This document shows, in pieces, positions 35,972 to 45,577 of a DNA stretch of 64,000 nt (its first letter is position 1; every line of letters begins with the position of its first letter). The notes below the pieces were generated by a model, which was not told the origin of the DNA, searched no databases, and worked only from the letters and a program-made list of their open reading frames with translations. The position numbers and the translations under genes were made by a program. The stretch comes from Adhaeribacter aquaticus DSM 16391 (GTDB lineage: Bacteria > Bacteroidota > Bacteroidia > Cytophagales > Hymenobacteraceae), in NCBI RefSeq assembly GCF_000473365.1, contig NZ_KI421517.1, forward strand, positions 3,180,634-3,244,633, given 5' to 3'.

Positions 35972-38900
35972 ATGAAAAAAAAGTTACTCCTATTATGTCT
36001 CTTGTGGGGCTATATAGTGCAGGTCATGGCCCAGGGCCAAAAAGTATCCGGGCAGGTTATAGATGCGGAAACAAATGAATCTTTACCTGGAGTAGTGGTA
36101 CTAGTAAAAGGGACTACTAACGGTACCTCTACGGATGTGGCCGGAAAGTTTTCTCTGAATTTGCCTGCTCCAGGTAATGCGGTGCTGGTTGTTAGCTACG
36201 TGGGGTACCAAACCCAAAGTATACCTGTTGGAAACCAGTCTAATATCAAAGTAAGCTTAAGACCTGATGCCAAAGCTTTGGATGAATTAGTAGTAGTAGG
36301 CTACGGCACTCAGAAAAAAGGTGATGTAACGGTAGCAGTAGCCAGTGTAGAAGGCGAAGCCATTGCCGAAAGAGGTACAGTTAATCCCTTGCAGGCGGTT
36401 CAGGGCCAGGTAGCCGGGGTCGATATTTCAGCCGGATCAGGTAGAGCCGGAAATAATTACAATATTCAGATCCGGGGGCAGAACTCGCTGGCTGGGGGCT
36501 CTCCATTATATGTGGTAGATGGCGTAATTGTGCCGGATATTAATTTCCTGAACCCACAGGATATTTCCAAAATGGATATTTTAAAAGATGCTGCTTCCAC
36601 GGCTATCTACGGTTCCAGAGGATCTAACGGGGTGGTTATTGTTACCACTAAGCAAGGTAGTACGGTAAAGGGCAGCGCTACCATTTCTTATGATGGCTAT
36701 ACTGGTGTGCGGCAAAATGTAAGAATGCCTGATTTTATGAATGGTGATGAATGGTGGCAGTTTCGGCAGAATTCTTATATCGTACCAGAACTAATTGCTG
36801 GCCGCAACCCAACTTCCATTGGTACAGCTGGATCCGATAACCCAGAAATAGCCCGGCGGGTAGCAGAAAAAGATTACACCAATTGGCGGGACCTGGTACT
36901 TAGAACCGGCACGCAAAATAACCATTGGTTAACGGTGTCTGGTACCAGCAGTAATAATATGCAATATGTTATAGGAGCTGGCTATCAGAATGAAAAAGGT
37001 ACTTTAATAAATGAAGATTTCAATCGGTATAACTTTAAAGCCAGTTTAGACCATAAACTAAATGATAAGTGGGCTGCTGGTATGGCCTTTAACTTTGCTT
37101 TATCGGAAATGGAGCGGGGCAGTGATTTAGCCATAACAAATGCTTTTCGGATGCCTCCTTTGTTTAAACCTCGGGATGCTGACGGTAATTTAATTTTTCG
37201 GCCTGGCCAAATTCCGGTGCCTGGTACTTCTGGTGTAACCAGTATTACCAGTTCAGTTAATCCTATACTGGATAACCAAAATTCTGAAAATAACACCCGA
37301 CGCAATTTTGGGGTAGGTAATTTGTACCTGCAGTATTCGCCAGTTTCCTGGATTAGTGTCCGCTCTACTTTTTCTCCCAGAATAACTACAGATAGAAATG
37401 GCCGTTTCTGGGGTTCGCAAACCGAAAACCGTGGTGGGCTGCAACCTGCTGCTGAGTTGCGCAATCAGGAAGCTTTTTCTTATATCCTAGATAACATCGT
37501 TACAGTTAATAAATCTATCAAAGACCACAACCTGACCTTTACTGGTTTACACAGTATTCAGCAGGAACGGTACGAAAGTAATTTTTCCCGGGTAACTAAC
37601 TTACCATTCAATTCTTCCTTCTACAATTTAGGTACAGCCTCCAGCCGGGAGAGAATTGAAAGTGATTTCAGTAAAGTGTCGCTTATTTCTTATATGGGTC
37701 GGGTTAACTATTCTTTCCGCGACCGCTATTTAGTAACTATTGCTACCCGTTGGGATGGTTCTTCTAAGCTGTCGCCTGGCAATAAATGGTCTTCTTTCCC
37801 GTCGGCAGCTATCGCCTGGCGGTTATCTGAAGAAGGCTTCATGAAAGATTTTAATTTTATTTCTGATTTAAAAGTTAGGTTAAGTGCCGGTATTGCTGGT
37901 AATAACAATAACATAAATGCTTATGGAACGCAAATGAACCTAAGCAGCCCAAGTTTTTATGACTTTAACGGGGCACTGGCTTTGGGTTATGCTCCTAACC
38001 GTTTACCTAATCCTAACTTAACCTGGGAACGCACCCGCGAGTACGATTTAGGCTTGGATTATGGATTTTTCTTAGGCCGCGTTTCTGGTTCTGTTGATGT
38101 GTATGATAAACTTTCCCGGGGCGTAATAATGGATCGGGATGTGGCCATGGAAAATGGTTGGGTTTCTATCAAAGACAACGTAGGATCGGTAAGTAACAAG
38201 GGCGTAGAGCTGTCTTTAAGAACGGTGAATGTGGCCACTTCTGATTTTACCTGGTCCACCACTTTTAACTTAGCCCGGAATAAAAATGCCATTGTAGAGC
38301 TTCTGGATAAAAAAGTGGATTTACCTGGAAATGCCTGGTTTATTGGCAAGCCTATTAATGTGAATTATACTTACGTTTTTGATGGCATCTGGCAGGAAAG
38401 TGAAAAAGACGAAGCTCAAAAATACAAGCAGTTACCCGGCCAGGCAAAAGTGAAAGACCTGGATAATAATGGTGTTTTAAATAATGCCGACCGGGCTATT
38501 ATTGGGCAACGTGATCCCAAATGGACCGGAGGTTTTTCTACCCAGGTAACTTACAGAAACTTTGATCTTTCTGCTTCTTTATTTGCCCGGCAAGGCCATC
38601 AGGTGTACAGCCCTTTTCATGCTGAATTTACTAATATGGCGGACCGTGGCCGTAATAAACTGGACATAGATTATTATATGCCAGCCAATAATATTACCCC
38701 TACCCGCATATCCAATTCCTACCCAATGCCGGGCCGCCCTGGTGATTACTGGGCATTAGTAGGTTACTTCCAGGATGTTTCTTTTGTGAAGGTACAAAAC
38801 ATATCTATGGGTTATAATTTACCTAAAGGCTTATTAGAAAGAGCCAAATTGAAAAGTGTGCGTGTTTACGCCAATGTGCTGAATCCTTTTGTATTTACCA

Positions 38901-39037
38901 AATTTACCGGGTTTGATCCGGAAACAGCCAGTGGTATTGATGTTGGAACGCAGGTTACCAATAGTAGCACCGGTTCGCTTAATAATACTGGGGTAAGCAC
39001 AGTTACTTATCAATTAGGAGTAAATCTTAAATTTTAA
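35972..39037 (+). CDS. SusC/RagA-family TonB-linked outer-membrane transporter, second copy
   Basis: Starting at ATG 35972 (MKKKLLLLCLLWGYIVQVMAQ) the protein has 1021 residues; an in-frame ATG at 35894 would bury the signal peptide. Domains are the carboxypeptidase-D-like repeat (VSGQVIDAETNESLPGVVVLVKGT), plug (NIQIRGQNSLAGGSPLYVVDG, LKDAASTAIYGSRGSNGVVIVTT) and the barrel ending GVNLKF. It is a distant paralogue of the first SusC and pairs with the SusD twelve bases downstream, presumably for a different pectic oligomer. Confidence 0.94.
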   Translation: MKKKLLLLCLLWGYIVQVMAQGQKVSGQVIDAETNESLPGVVVLVKGTTNGTSTDVAGKFSLNLPAPGNAVLVVSYVGYQTQSIPVGNQSNIKVSLRPDAKALDELVVVGYGTQKKGDVTVAVASVEGEAIAERGTVNPLQAVQGQVAGVDISAGSGRAGNNYNIQIRGQNSLAGGSPLYVVDGVIVPDINFLNPQDISKMDILKDAASTAIYGSRGSNGVVIVTTKQGSTVKGSATISYDGYTGVRQNVRMPDFMNGDEWWQFRQNSYIVPELIAGRNPTSIGTAGSDNPEIARRVAEKDYTNWRDLVLRTGTQNNHWLTVSGTSSNNMQYVIGAGYQNEKGTLINEDFNRYNFKASLDHKLNDKWAAGMAFNFALSEMERGSDLAITNAFRMPPLFKPRDADGNLIFRPGQIPVPGTSGVTSITSSVNPILDNQNSENNTRRNFGVGNLYLQYSPVSWISVRSTFSPRITTDRNGRFWGSQTENRGGLQPAAELRNQEAFSYILDNIVTVNKSIKDHNLTFTGLHSIQQERYESNFSRVTNLPFNSSFYNLGTASSRERIESDFSKVSLISYMGRVNYSFRDRYLVTIATRWDGSSKLSPGNKWSSFPSAAIAWRLSEEGFMKDFNFISDLKVRLSAGIAGNNNNINAYGTQMNLSSPSFYDFNGALALGYAPNRLPNPNLTWERTREYDLGLDYGFFLGRVSGSVDVYDKLSRGVIMDRDVAMENGWVSIKDNVGSVSNKGVELSLRTVNVATSDFTWSTTFNLARNKNAIVELLDKKVDLPGNAWFIGKPINVNYTYVFDGIWQESEKDEAQKYKQLPGQAKVKDLDNNGVLNNADRAIIGQRDPKWTGGFSTQVTYRNFDLSASLFARQGHQVYSPFHAEFTNMADRGRNKLDIDYYMPANNITPTRISNSYPMPGRPGDYWALVGYFQDVSFVKVQNISMGYNLPKGLLERAKLKSVRVYANVLNPFVFTKFTGFDPETASGIDVGTQVTNSSTGSLNNTGVSTVTYQLGVNLKF

Positions 39038-39048
39038 ATAGATTAAAA

Positions 39049-40716
39049 ATGAAGAAGTTACATATATTAAGTTTACTACTTGTATTGCTGGCTACCATAA
39101 CCAGTTGTAAAGATTACCTGGAAGAGGAAAACCGTTCGAATATAGAATCAGATGTGTATTATGCCACAACTGAGGGCTACGATAAACTGGTAAATGCCTC
39201 TTACGGAACGTTGCGGAATGTGTACAGCGAGCCTTGGCTTTTTGCTGCTGGGACCGATTTATTTGTGGAAGGCCGGGATCCGCAGCCAAAAGGCATCAGC
39301 GAATACCGGGATTTAACTCCGGAAGAAGCCTCCGTGGAAAATTTTTACCGGAATTCTTATGCGGCCATTCAGGTTTGTAATACGGCTTTGTATTTCAATG
39401 ATAAAACTGCGGCTTCATCCAATTTAGCTTTTCGCAAAGGAGAAATTAAATTTTTGAGAGCTTACTATTACTTTCTGCTGGTTCAGAATTTTGGAGGTGT
39501 TGCCTTAGTTACCGATCGGTTTACGCAGCCTCAGGGAAGTTTCAAGCGCAATTCAGCGGAAGAAGTATATAAATTTATACTTGATGAAATGACCGAGGCC
39601 CTAGGGTTAGTACAGGATAATCCTTCTGAATTTGGTCGGATATCCAAAAGAGCCATCCGGCATTACCTGGCAAAAGTACATCTAACCCGGGGTTACGAAC
39701 AATTCGGTAACCGCGAAGATTTTGTAAAAGCAGTTGCTTTTGCCGATGCAGCTATTGCAGGTCAGGCTTTAAATATTTCATTTGAAAACTTGTTTTTCCC
39801 GGGCAACGAAAGAAATGCAGAAGTTTTATTCTCTATTCAGTATGATCCGGCTTCCATTCAAAATCCACAAACCGGGGGCAATAATCAGAATTACTGGTTT
39901 GGCCCCTACATGGGTGGCCAGGGTGCTACGCAAGGTTACCCGCAACGGGCTTACCGCCTGGTGCCTACCATGTATCTGTTCGATACTTTTACCCAGCAGG
40001 ATGCACGGTTTGATGCAACTTTTATGATTGAATACTACAGCCGGTACTACGATTATTATGATAAAAGCAATGAGCGAAATAGCCTTAACGTTAGGTTTTA
40101 CTATGCTCCTAAATGGGCTTCCAGTGCTGCCGATATTGCTGCCTGGAGAGCAGCTAACCCAACACGGCGGAATAATACGCAGGTAATTCCATATTCAGCG
40201 GCTTGGGAAGCTTCTAATAGCACTGCCCTGGATAATGCTACCCCAGCAATAAAAAAGTTTGATGATCCGAAAGCCGTATTTGGTAATCCTACCAGCACCC
40301 GGGATATTTATTTAGCTCGCTTAGGTGAAACGTACCTTATTGCAGCGGAAGCTTATTTTAAAATGGGCGATAATAATAATGCCGCCTTACGCATCAATGA
40401 AGTACGCCGCAGAGCTACCAAGCCAGGTGTAACAGGTGGGATGGCCATTACTCCGGCTGATGTAAACATCAATTTTATTCTGGACGAAAGAGCCCGGGAA
40501 TTAGCTGGTGAGTACCACCGCTGGTTTGATTTAAAGCGGACAGGGACGCTGGTAGAAAGAACCCGCTTGTATAATCGCGATGTTCGAAATTGGTTTAACC
40601 GGGGAATTAATCCTTTTGAAGGTAATGGTGGTGCTCTTAAAATTTTAAGACCCATCCCATCCAGAGCTTTAATCCTGAATGAAGGTGAATTTGAGCAAAA
40701 TCCGGCTTATCGGTAG
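39049..40716 (+). CDS. SusD/RagB-family lipoprotein, second copy
   Basis: The 555-residue lipoprotein has the lipobox ATITSC followed by KDYLEEENRSN. TPR helices (RKGEIKFLRAYYYFLLVQNFGGVALVTD; AKVHLTRGYEQFG) and the RagB C-terminus (YLARLGETYLIAAEAYFKMGD, DERARELAGEYHRWFDLKRTGTL, PIPSRALILNEGEFEQNP) are complete. It is the ligand-binding partner of the SusC directly upstream. The operon ends at the hairpin just downstream. Confidence 0.94.
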   Translation: MKKLHILSLLLVLLATITSCKDYLEEENRSNIESDVYYATTEGYDKLVNASYGTLRNVYSEPWLFAAGTDLFVEGRDPQPKGISEYRDLTPEEASVENFYRNSYAAIQVCNTALYFNDKTAASSNLAFRKGEIKFLRAYYYFLLVQNFGGVALVTDRFTQPQGSFKRNSAEEVYKFILDEMTEALGLVQDNPSEFGRISKRAIRHYLAKVHLTRGYEQFGNREDFVKAVAFADAAIAGQALNISFENLFFPGNERNAEVLFSIQYDPASIQNPQTGGNNQNYWFGPYMGGQGATQGYPQRAYRLVPTMYLFDTFTQQDARFDATFMIEYYSRYYDYYDKSNERNSLNVRFYYAPKWASSAADIAAWRAANPTRRNNTQVIPYSAAWEASNSTALDNATPAIKKFDDPKAVFGNPTSTRDIYLARLGETYLIAAEAYFKMGDNNNAALRINEVRRRATKPGVTGGMAITPADVNINFILDERARELAGEYHRWFDLKRTGTLVERTRLYNRDVRNWFNRGINPFEGNGGALKILRPIPSRALILNEGEFEQNPAYR

Positions 40717-40735
40717 GTTAAGCCATAAGTAAAAA

Positions 40736-40783
40736 ATAAGGTCTTTTACTGGTGTAGTTATAAGCAACAGTAAAAGACCTTAT
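40736..40783 (+). terminator. 16-bp hairpin after the second SusD
   Basis: The arms 40736-40751 and 40768-40783 are perfect complements (ataaggtcttttactg) with a 16-base loop. No T-run follows, so partial read-through into the GH28 gene at 40855 is possible. Confidence 0.65.
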
Positions 40784-40854
40784 CCTTAAATGTAAGGTGG
40801 TAATAGGTAATTATGGTATAAAGGAGGTGAAGGTAAATTAAGAATATTATTAAG

Positions 40855-42312
40855 ATGATAACAAAAATAAAACCAATGGAAAGAAGCTGGCTATTCAGCT
40901 TCTTTTTTATTTGTATAGTATTATTATTTAATTCTTGTACAAAATTTGCTTCAGACGGCATGCGAATTAATGATGCTATTGGGAATACGGATCCTTGGAA
41001 AAACCTGGATAAATTGCTGGAGCAAATTAAACCCCCTGTTTTTATAAAAAAAGATTTCGCCATTACAGCCTATGGCGCTGTTGGCAACGGCTCTGCAGAT
41101 TGTTCGGCGGCCATTAAGAAAGCGATCGAGGCCTGTTCCCAGGCTGGAGGCGGACGCGTGGTAGTGCCAGCAGGGGTTTATTTGACCGGCCCTATTCATC
41201 TAAAAAGTAATGTGAATCTGAATATACAAAAAGGTGCAACCCTTTCTTTTTCTACCAAACCGGACGATTACCTGCCTTTAGTGCATACCCGTTGGGAAGG
41301 TGTGGAGTTGATGGGCTTGTCGCCGTTAATTTATGCTTTTGAACAAAAGAATATAGCCATCACCGGGGAAGGAACATTGGATGGAAGAGCAGATGCCACT
41401 AATTGGTGGCCCTGGAAAGGTCAAAAAAAATATGGTTGGAAAGACGGTATGGCTAGCCAGACAGATGCTGACAAACGGGCCGCTCTGTTTCAGATGGCTG
41501 AAGATAATATTCCCGTTCATCAGCGCAAATTTGGCAAAGAATCTTTCCTGCGGCCGCAGTTTGTACAGCCTTATCGTTGCGAGAATGTGCTTATTGAAGG
41601 GGTGACTATTATTAATTCGCCGATGTGGATTTTAAATCCGGTGCTGTGTAATAATGTTACAATTCAGAAGGTAAGAGTAGAAAGCCAGGGTCCTAACTCA
41701 GATGGTTGTGACCCGGAGTCCTGTAAAAATGTATTAATCAAGGATTGCTTTTTTAATACTGGTGACGACTGCATTGCCATTAAATCAGGCCGGAATGCGG
41801 ATGGCCGCCGAATTAATGTGCCGAGTGAAAATATTATTATTCAGGATTGCACTATGGCTAATGGTCACGGTGGCGTAGTTATCGGGAGTGAAATTTCAGG
41901 GGGTGTTCGGAATGTATTTGCCCAAAATTGCCGGATGGATAGTCCGGAATTAGACCGGGTCTTGCGTATTAAAACCAGTTCGGCTCGGGGAGGTGTAATA
42001 GAGAATATTTACCTGCGCAATATAGAAGTGGGGCAGGTAGCGGAACAAGCTATTATTGCTACCATGTTTTATGAAGATTCAGGCTCGTTTATGCCTACTG
42101 TCCGGAATATAGAGGTGCGAAACATGCAGGTTAAAAATGGCGGCAAAGTAGGTGTTTTATTAGAGGGGTATCAGGAGTCGCCGGTTCAGAATTTACGTTT
42201 AATCAATGTCAGCATGGATCAGGTTAAAGAACCTTACCGGTTTTCTCATGCGAAGAATGTGCATTTTGAGAATGTTAAAATAAATGGGCAAAAGGTAATT
42301 TTACCAGAATAA
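40855..42312 (+). CDS. Polygalacturonase-type GH28, copy 2 (lipoprotein)
   Basis: The 485-residue lipoprotein has the signal FSFFFICIVLLFNSC; the second Met at 40876 is an alternative start. The beta-helix starts ITAYGAVGNGSADCSAAIKKAI. GH28 catalytic elements are N281/D283/D286 (NSDGCDPES), D304/D305 (TGDDCIAIKSG), H338 (NGHGGVVIGSE) and LRIKTSSARGG. It resembles exo-acting Bacteroidota GH28 enzymes that release galacturonate from oligomers. It has no LacI site of its own and probably depends on read-through from the second SusCD operon. Confidence 0.92.
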   Translation: MITKIKPMERSWLFSFFFICIVLLFNSCTKFASDGMRINDAIGNTDPWKNLDKLLEQIKPPVFIKKDFAITAYGAVGNGSADCSAAIKKAIEACSQAGGGRVVVPAGVYLTGPIHLKSNVNLNIQKGATLSFSTKPDDYLPLVHTRWEGVELMGLSPLIYAFEQKNIAITGEGTLDGRADATNWWPWKGQKKYGWKDGMASQTDADKRAALFQMAEDNIPVHQRKFGKESFLRPQFVQPYRCENVLIEGVTIINSPMWILNPVLCNNVTIQKVRVESQGPNSDGCDPESCKNVLIKDCFFNTGDDCIAIKSGRNADGRRINVPSENIIIQDCTMANGHGGVVIGSEISGGVRNVFAQNCRMDSPELDRVLRIKTSSARGGVIENIYLRNIEVGQVAEQAIIATMFYEDSGSFMPTVRNIEVRNMQVKNGGKVGVLLEGYQESPVQNLRLINVSMDQVKEPYRFSHAKNVHFENVKINGQKVILPE

Positions 42313-42379
42313 ATTTTAGCTAATACTTTTTACCAATGGCCTGCTCTAAATAAATTTTATCAAGCCATCTTGCCCGGCT

Positions 42380-42425
42380 AATCAGCGCCAACCAAATGTA
42401 AATTTTGGTTGGCGCTGATTTTTTT
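42380..42425 (+). terminator. Rho-independent terminator after GH28 copy 2
   Basis: The arms 42380-42396 and 42404-42420 are perfect 17-base complements rich in GC (aatcagcgccaaccaaa), with a 7-base loop and a T-run to 42425. It isolates the uronate-catabolism operon downstream. Confidence 0.9.
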
Positions 42426-42544
42426 ATTGGTATAGGTATCTCAATAGTGGGTATTTATTCTCTTCTTCTAAGACCGGAAAGCTGCTTATTATAATTGGAA
42501 TTTTTAAGGAATAGCTAAGAAAAAATCGGTGAGTTTTTTATTAC

Positions 42545-42562
42545 ATCGTTCCCGGTAACGAT
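42545..42562. promoter_or_regulatory. LacI-type operator, site 3 (before kduD)
   Basis: The core atcgttcccggtaacgat has perfect six-base arms ATCGTT/AACGAT flanking a CCGG-containing centre. It is the most symmetric of the three sites apart from the long palindrome at site 1, and precedes the intracellular uronate genes. Confidence 0.78.
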
Positions 42563-42587
42563 TGCATAAAAATTTCTGGATTAAAGG

Positions 42588-42618
42588 TTTTATACCAATT
42601 TAAAACTGTGTAGACTTG
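42588..42618 (+). promoter_or_regulatory. Predicted promoter of the kduD-uxa operon
   Basis: TTTT (42588-42591), a 19-base spacer and TAGACTTG (42611-42618) match the elements at site 1 position for position. The predicted start near 42625 leaves a ~75-base leader before kduD. Confidence 0.5.
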
Positions 42619-42699
42619 TTAAAGATAAGGCTATTTCAGGCGGAAGAAACGGTTTTTTTAAGTCTTTTAATTCTAATAATCCGCTTGTCCTAAATAAGA

Positions 42700-43470
42700 A
42701 TGCAACTAGAAAATTTATTTAATCTTACCGGTAAAGTTGCTTTGGTAACTGGCTGTAACAAGGGTATAGGTAAAGGAATGGCCTTGGCATTGGCGGCTGC
42801 CGGAGCAGATATAATTGGCGTTTCGGCTTCCCTGGCTTTATCCGGAAGCGGGATAGAATCAGAGGTAAATGCTTTGGGGCGGAGCTTTAAAGCCTATCAG
42901 TGTGATTTAAGCAACCGAGCCGCTTTGGAAGCATTTATCAGGCAACTAACAGGAGAGAATCCGGAGATTGATATTCTGGTGAATAATGCCGGGATGATTA
43001 TGCGTCAACCAGCTGCTGAACATTCGGATGAATATTGGGATCAGGTGTTGGCAGTTAACCTGGATGCACCTTTTATCCTTGCCCGTGAAATAGGAAGGCA
43101 TATGATCAAAAAGGGGAGCGGCAAAATAATTTTTACAGCTTCTTTATTAACCTTTCAGGGCGGAATTAATGTGCCCGGTTATGCTGCTAGTAAGGGAGCC
43201 ATAGGCAGCCTGGTAAAGGCTTTAGCTAATGAATGGGCCGGCAAAGGGGTAAATGTGAATGCTATTGCTCCAGGGTATATAGCTACTGATAACACGGAGG
43301 CTTTGCGAAACGATCCGGACAGGAGTCAGAGTATTTTAGGTAGGATTCCGGCTGGGCGCTGGGGTACTCCTGAAGATTTTGCCGGGGCTACTATTTTTTT
43401 AGCTTCTCAGGCTTCTGATTATGTGCATGGTACAATATTAACCGTGGACGGGGGCTGGATGGGCCGGTGA
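42700..43470 (+). CDS. kduD: 2-dehydro-3-deoxy-D-gluconate 5-dehydrogenase (KduD-type SDR)
   Basis: The 256-residue short-chain dehydrogenase has the cofactor motif TGCNKGIG (from T17), NNAG, and catalytic Y161/K165 in GYAASKGA. The family-typical C-terminus LASQASDYVHGTILTVDGGWMGR and IMRQPAAEHSDEYWDQVLAVNLDAPF match KduD proteins. It reduces 2,5-diketo-3-deoxygluconate (from unsaturated oligogalacturonides) to KDG. Its usual partner KduI is not in the window. A general SDR role is the less likely alternative. Confidence 0.88.
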   Translation: MQLENLFNLTGKVALVTGCNKGIGKGMALALAAAGADIIGVSASLALSGSGIESEVNALGRSFKAYQCDLSNRAALEAFIRQLTGENPEIDILVNNAGMIMRQPAAEHSDEYWDQVLAVNLDAPFILAREIGRHMIKKGSGKIIFTASLLTFQGGINVPGYAASKGAIGSLVKALANEWAGKGVNVNAIAPGYIATDNTEALRNDPDRSQSILGRIPAGRWGTPEDFAGATIFLASQASDYVHGTILTVDGGWMGR

Positions 43471-43594
43471 TGCTTAGCCTTAAAAAAAGGAAAAATTTCG
43501 AGGTAAGGATAATCCAGTAAAAAGGTATTACTTCATTTATTAAAGCTGAAAAACTAGTCTGTAAATAATAATTACCACCATAGAATTATTGATC

Positions 43595-45526
43595 ATGAAA
43601 AAGTTTGTGTGTTTGTTTTTCATAGTTGCATGCAGTAGTCTGCCGGTAAAATTTTCTTATGGCCAGGACAGGGGTGGAACCTGGTCAGAGAAAATGGCAG
43701 CTACCGTTATGCACATTTGGAAAGACTCCCTGGTAATGCAACCAGGTAAGCCGGTAAAATGGGCTTACGACGAAGGCGTAGTGATGGAAGGGTTGACCAA
43801 TATCTGGAAGCGTACCGGCGATGCGCGCTACTTTAAATTTATCCAGAAAAGCATGGACCACTTTGTGCAGAAGGATGGTTCCATTCGCAGGTATAAATTA
43901 GAAGAGTATAACATTGATAACATCAAAAATGGCCGCACCCTTTTAATGCTGTATCAGGTAACGGGGCAGGAAAAATATTACAAAGCGGCCACGCTTTTAC
44001 GGGAGCAATTAAAAACCCATCCGCGCACCAACGAAGGAGGGTTCTGGCACAAAAAGATTTACCCGTACCAAATGTGGCTGGACGGCCTTTACATGGGACA
44101 ACCGTTTTATGCCGAGTATGCAGCTACCTACAACCAACCAGATGCCTTTGATGATATAGTTAACCAATTCGTGTACATGGTAAACCATGCCCGCGATGCT
44201 AAAACAGGTTTGTTGTACCACGGCTGGGACGAGTCGAAACAACAAAAATGGGCAAATAAACAAACGGGTTTATCACCGCATTTTTGGGGCCGTGCTATGG
44301 GCTGGTACGGCATGGCTTTGGTAGATGCCTTGGAAAATTTTCCGGAGAATCATGCCAGAAGAGGAGAGCTGGTAGCTATTCTGAACCGGTTTGCCTCAGC
44401 TGTAGAAACAGTACAGGATGCTAAATCTGGCGTTTGGTACCAGATTCTGGATAAACCTACCGGGAAAGGCAACTACCTGGAAGCCTCTGCATCATCTATG
44501 TTTGTTTATGCCTTAGCCAAAGGCGTACGTTTAGGTTGGTTACCACAGAAATATGAAGCTGTAGCTCAAAAAGGCTATAAAGGGTTAATTAAAGAATTTG
44601 TTAAAGCCGATGAATCTGGTCAGGTTAACTTAGATGGTACTGTTAGTGTGGCCGGATTAGGTGGCAACCCTTACCGGGATGGCAGCTACGAGTATTATTT
44701 GAGCGAAAAAGTAGTTACCAACGACCCTAAGGGAGTAGGGGCTTTTTTACTAGCTGCCAACGAAATAGAATTGCGGGCTATTCCTAAAGTAGGTTTAAAT
44801 AAAACAGTTTTATTGGATAGCTATTTTAATAACGAATTCAAGAAAGATGCCAGTGGTCAATTGGTTAGCTATCATTACAAATGGAATGAATTAGGGAATA
44901 ATGGTTTCTCTTTACTGGGAGAGCACATCCGGTATATGGGAGCAAAAACCAATGAGTTAAAAGCTGCTCCCACTGCCCAAAATCTTAAGAATGCCAGCAT
45001 TTATATTATTGTAGACCCCGATACCGAAAAAGAAACGGATAAACCAAATTTTGTACAGGAACAGCATGTTAAGGAAATTCTTTCCTGGGTAAAAGAAGGC
45101 GGCGTATTAATGCTGATGGCAAATGATGCCACCAACACGGAACTCGATCACTTTAATAATCTGGCAAAAACTTTTGGTATTGAGTTTAAGAAAGAATTAA
45201 AAAATCCGGTAACCAATAGTCAATTTGATATGGGTAAAGTTTTGGTGCCGGCCAACCACGAAATCTTCAAGAATGGCCGCCAGCTTTACCTGAAAGAAAT
45301 AAGTACTTTAAATTTAAAGGCACCGGCTAAATCAATTCTGGACCATAAAGGCGATGTAGTTATGGCGGTAGCTAAGGTAGGAAAGGGTACTGTGTTTGCT
45401 GTTGGCGATCCGTGGTTGTACAACGAATACACCGATGGACGAAAGTTACCGGCTGAATTCAAAAATTTTGAAGCAGGTAATGAATTAATGGCCTGGCTAT
45501 TAAAGCAAGCCAATACTAAAAAATAA
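43595..45526 (+). CDS. GH105 unsaturated glucuronyl/galacturonyl hydrolase with extra C-terminal domain
   Basis: From ATG 43595 the protein has 643 residues and a signal ending FSYGQ. The (alpha/alpha)6 barrel (about 25-385) carries WAYDEGVVMEGL, the catalytic Asp D163 in MWLDGLYMGQPF, HGWDESKQQKWANKQTG and FWGRAMGWYGMALVDAL, as in YteR-like GH105. The last ~250 residues (TVLLDSYFNNEF, IYIIVDPDTEKE, GGVLMLMANDATNTE, GKGTVFAVGDPWLYNEY) form a DUF4350/GATase-like domain, not needed for classic GH105 activity. It removes the unsaturated uronate left by pectate lyase. Confidence 0.88.
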   Translation: MKKFVCLFFIVACSSLPVKFSYGQDRGGTWSEKMAATVMHIWKDSLVMQPGKPVKWAYDEGVVMEGLTNIWKRTGDARYFKFIQKSMDHFVQKDGSIRRYKLEEYNIDNIKNGRTLLMLYQVTGQEKYYKAATLLREQLKTHPRTNEGGFWHKKIYPYQMWLDGLYMGQPFYAEYAATYNQPDAFDDIVNQFVYMVNHARDAKTGLLYHGWDESKQQKWANKQTGLSPHFWGRAMGWYGMALVDALENFPENHARRGELVAILNRFASAVETVQDAKSGVWYQILDKPTGKGNYLEASASSMFVYALAKGVRLGWLPQKYEAVAQKGYKGLIKEFVKADESGQVNLDGTVSVAGLGGNPYRDGSYEYYLSEKVVTNDPKGVGAFLLAANEIELRAIPKVGLNKTVLLDSYFNNEFKKDASGQLVSYHYKWNELGNNGFSLLGEHIRYMGAKTNELKAAPTAQNLKNASIYIIVDPDTEKETDKPNFVQEQHVKEILSWVKEGGVLMLMANDATNTELDHFNNLAKTFGIEFKKELKNPVTNSQFDMGKVLVPANHEIFKNGRQLYLKEISTLNLKAPAKSILDHKGDVVMAVAKVGKGTVFAVGDPWLYNEYTDGRKLPAEFKNFEAGNELMAWLLKQANTKK

Positions 45527-45577
45527 ATGGGGGTAACAGCCTCACGGTAAAAGTAAGAGTGGTTCTATTTACAAGTC

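Noticed and set aside
39782-40027. 81-codon plus-strand frame inside the second susD
   Set aside because: Out-of-frame shadow of a clear SusD gene.
43471-43594. Fourth LacI operator before GH105
   Set aside because: The gap after kduD was read for a CCGG-centred core and none was found.
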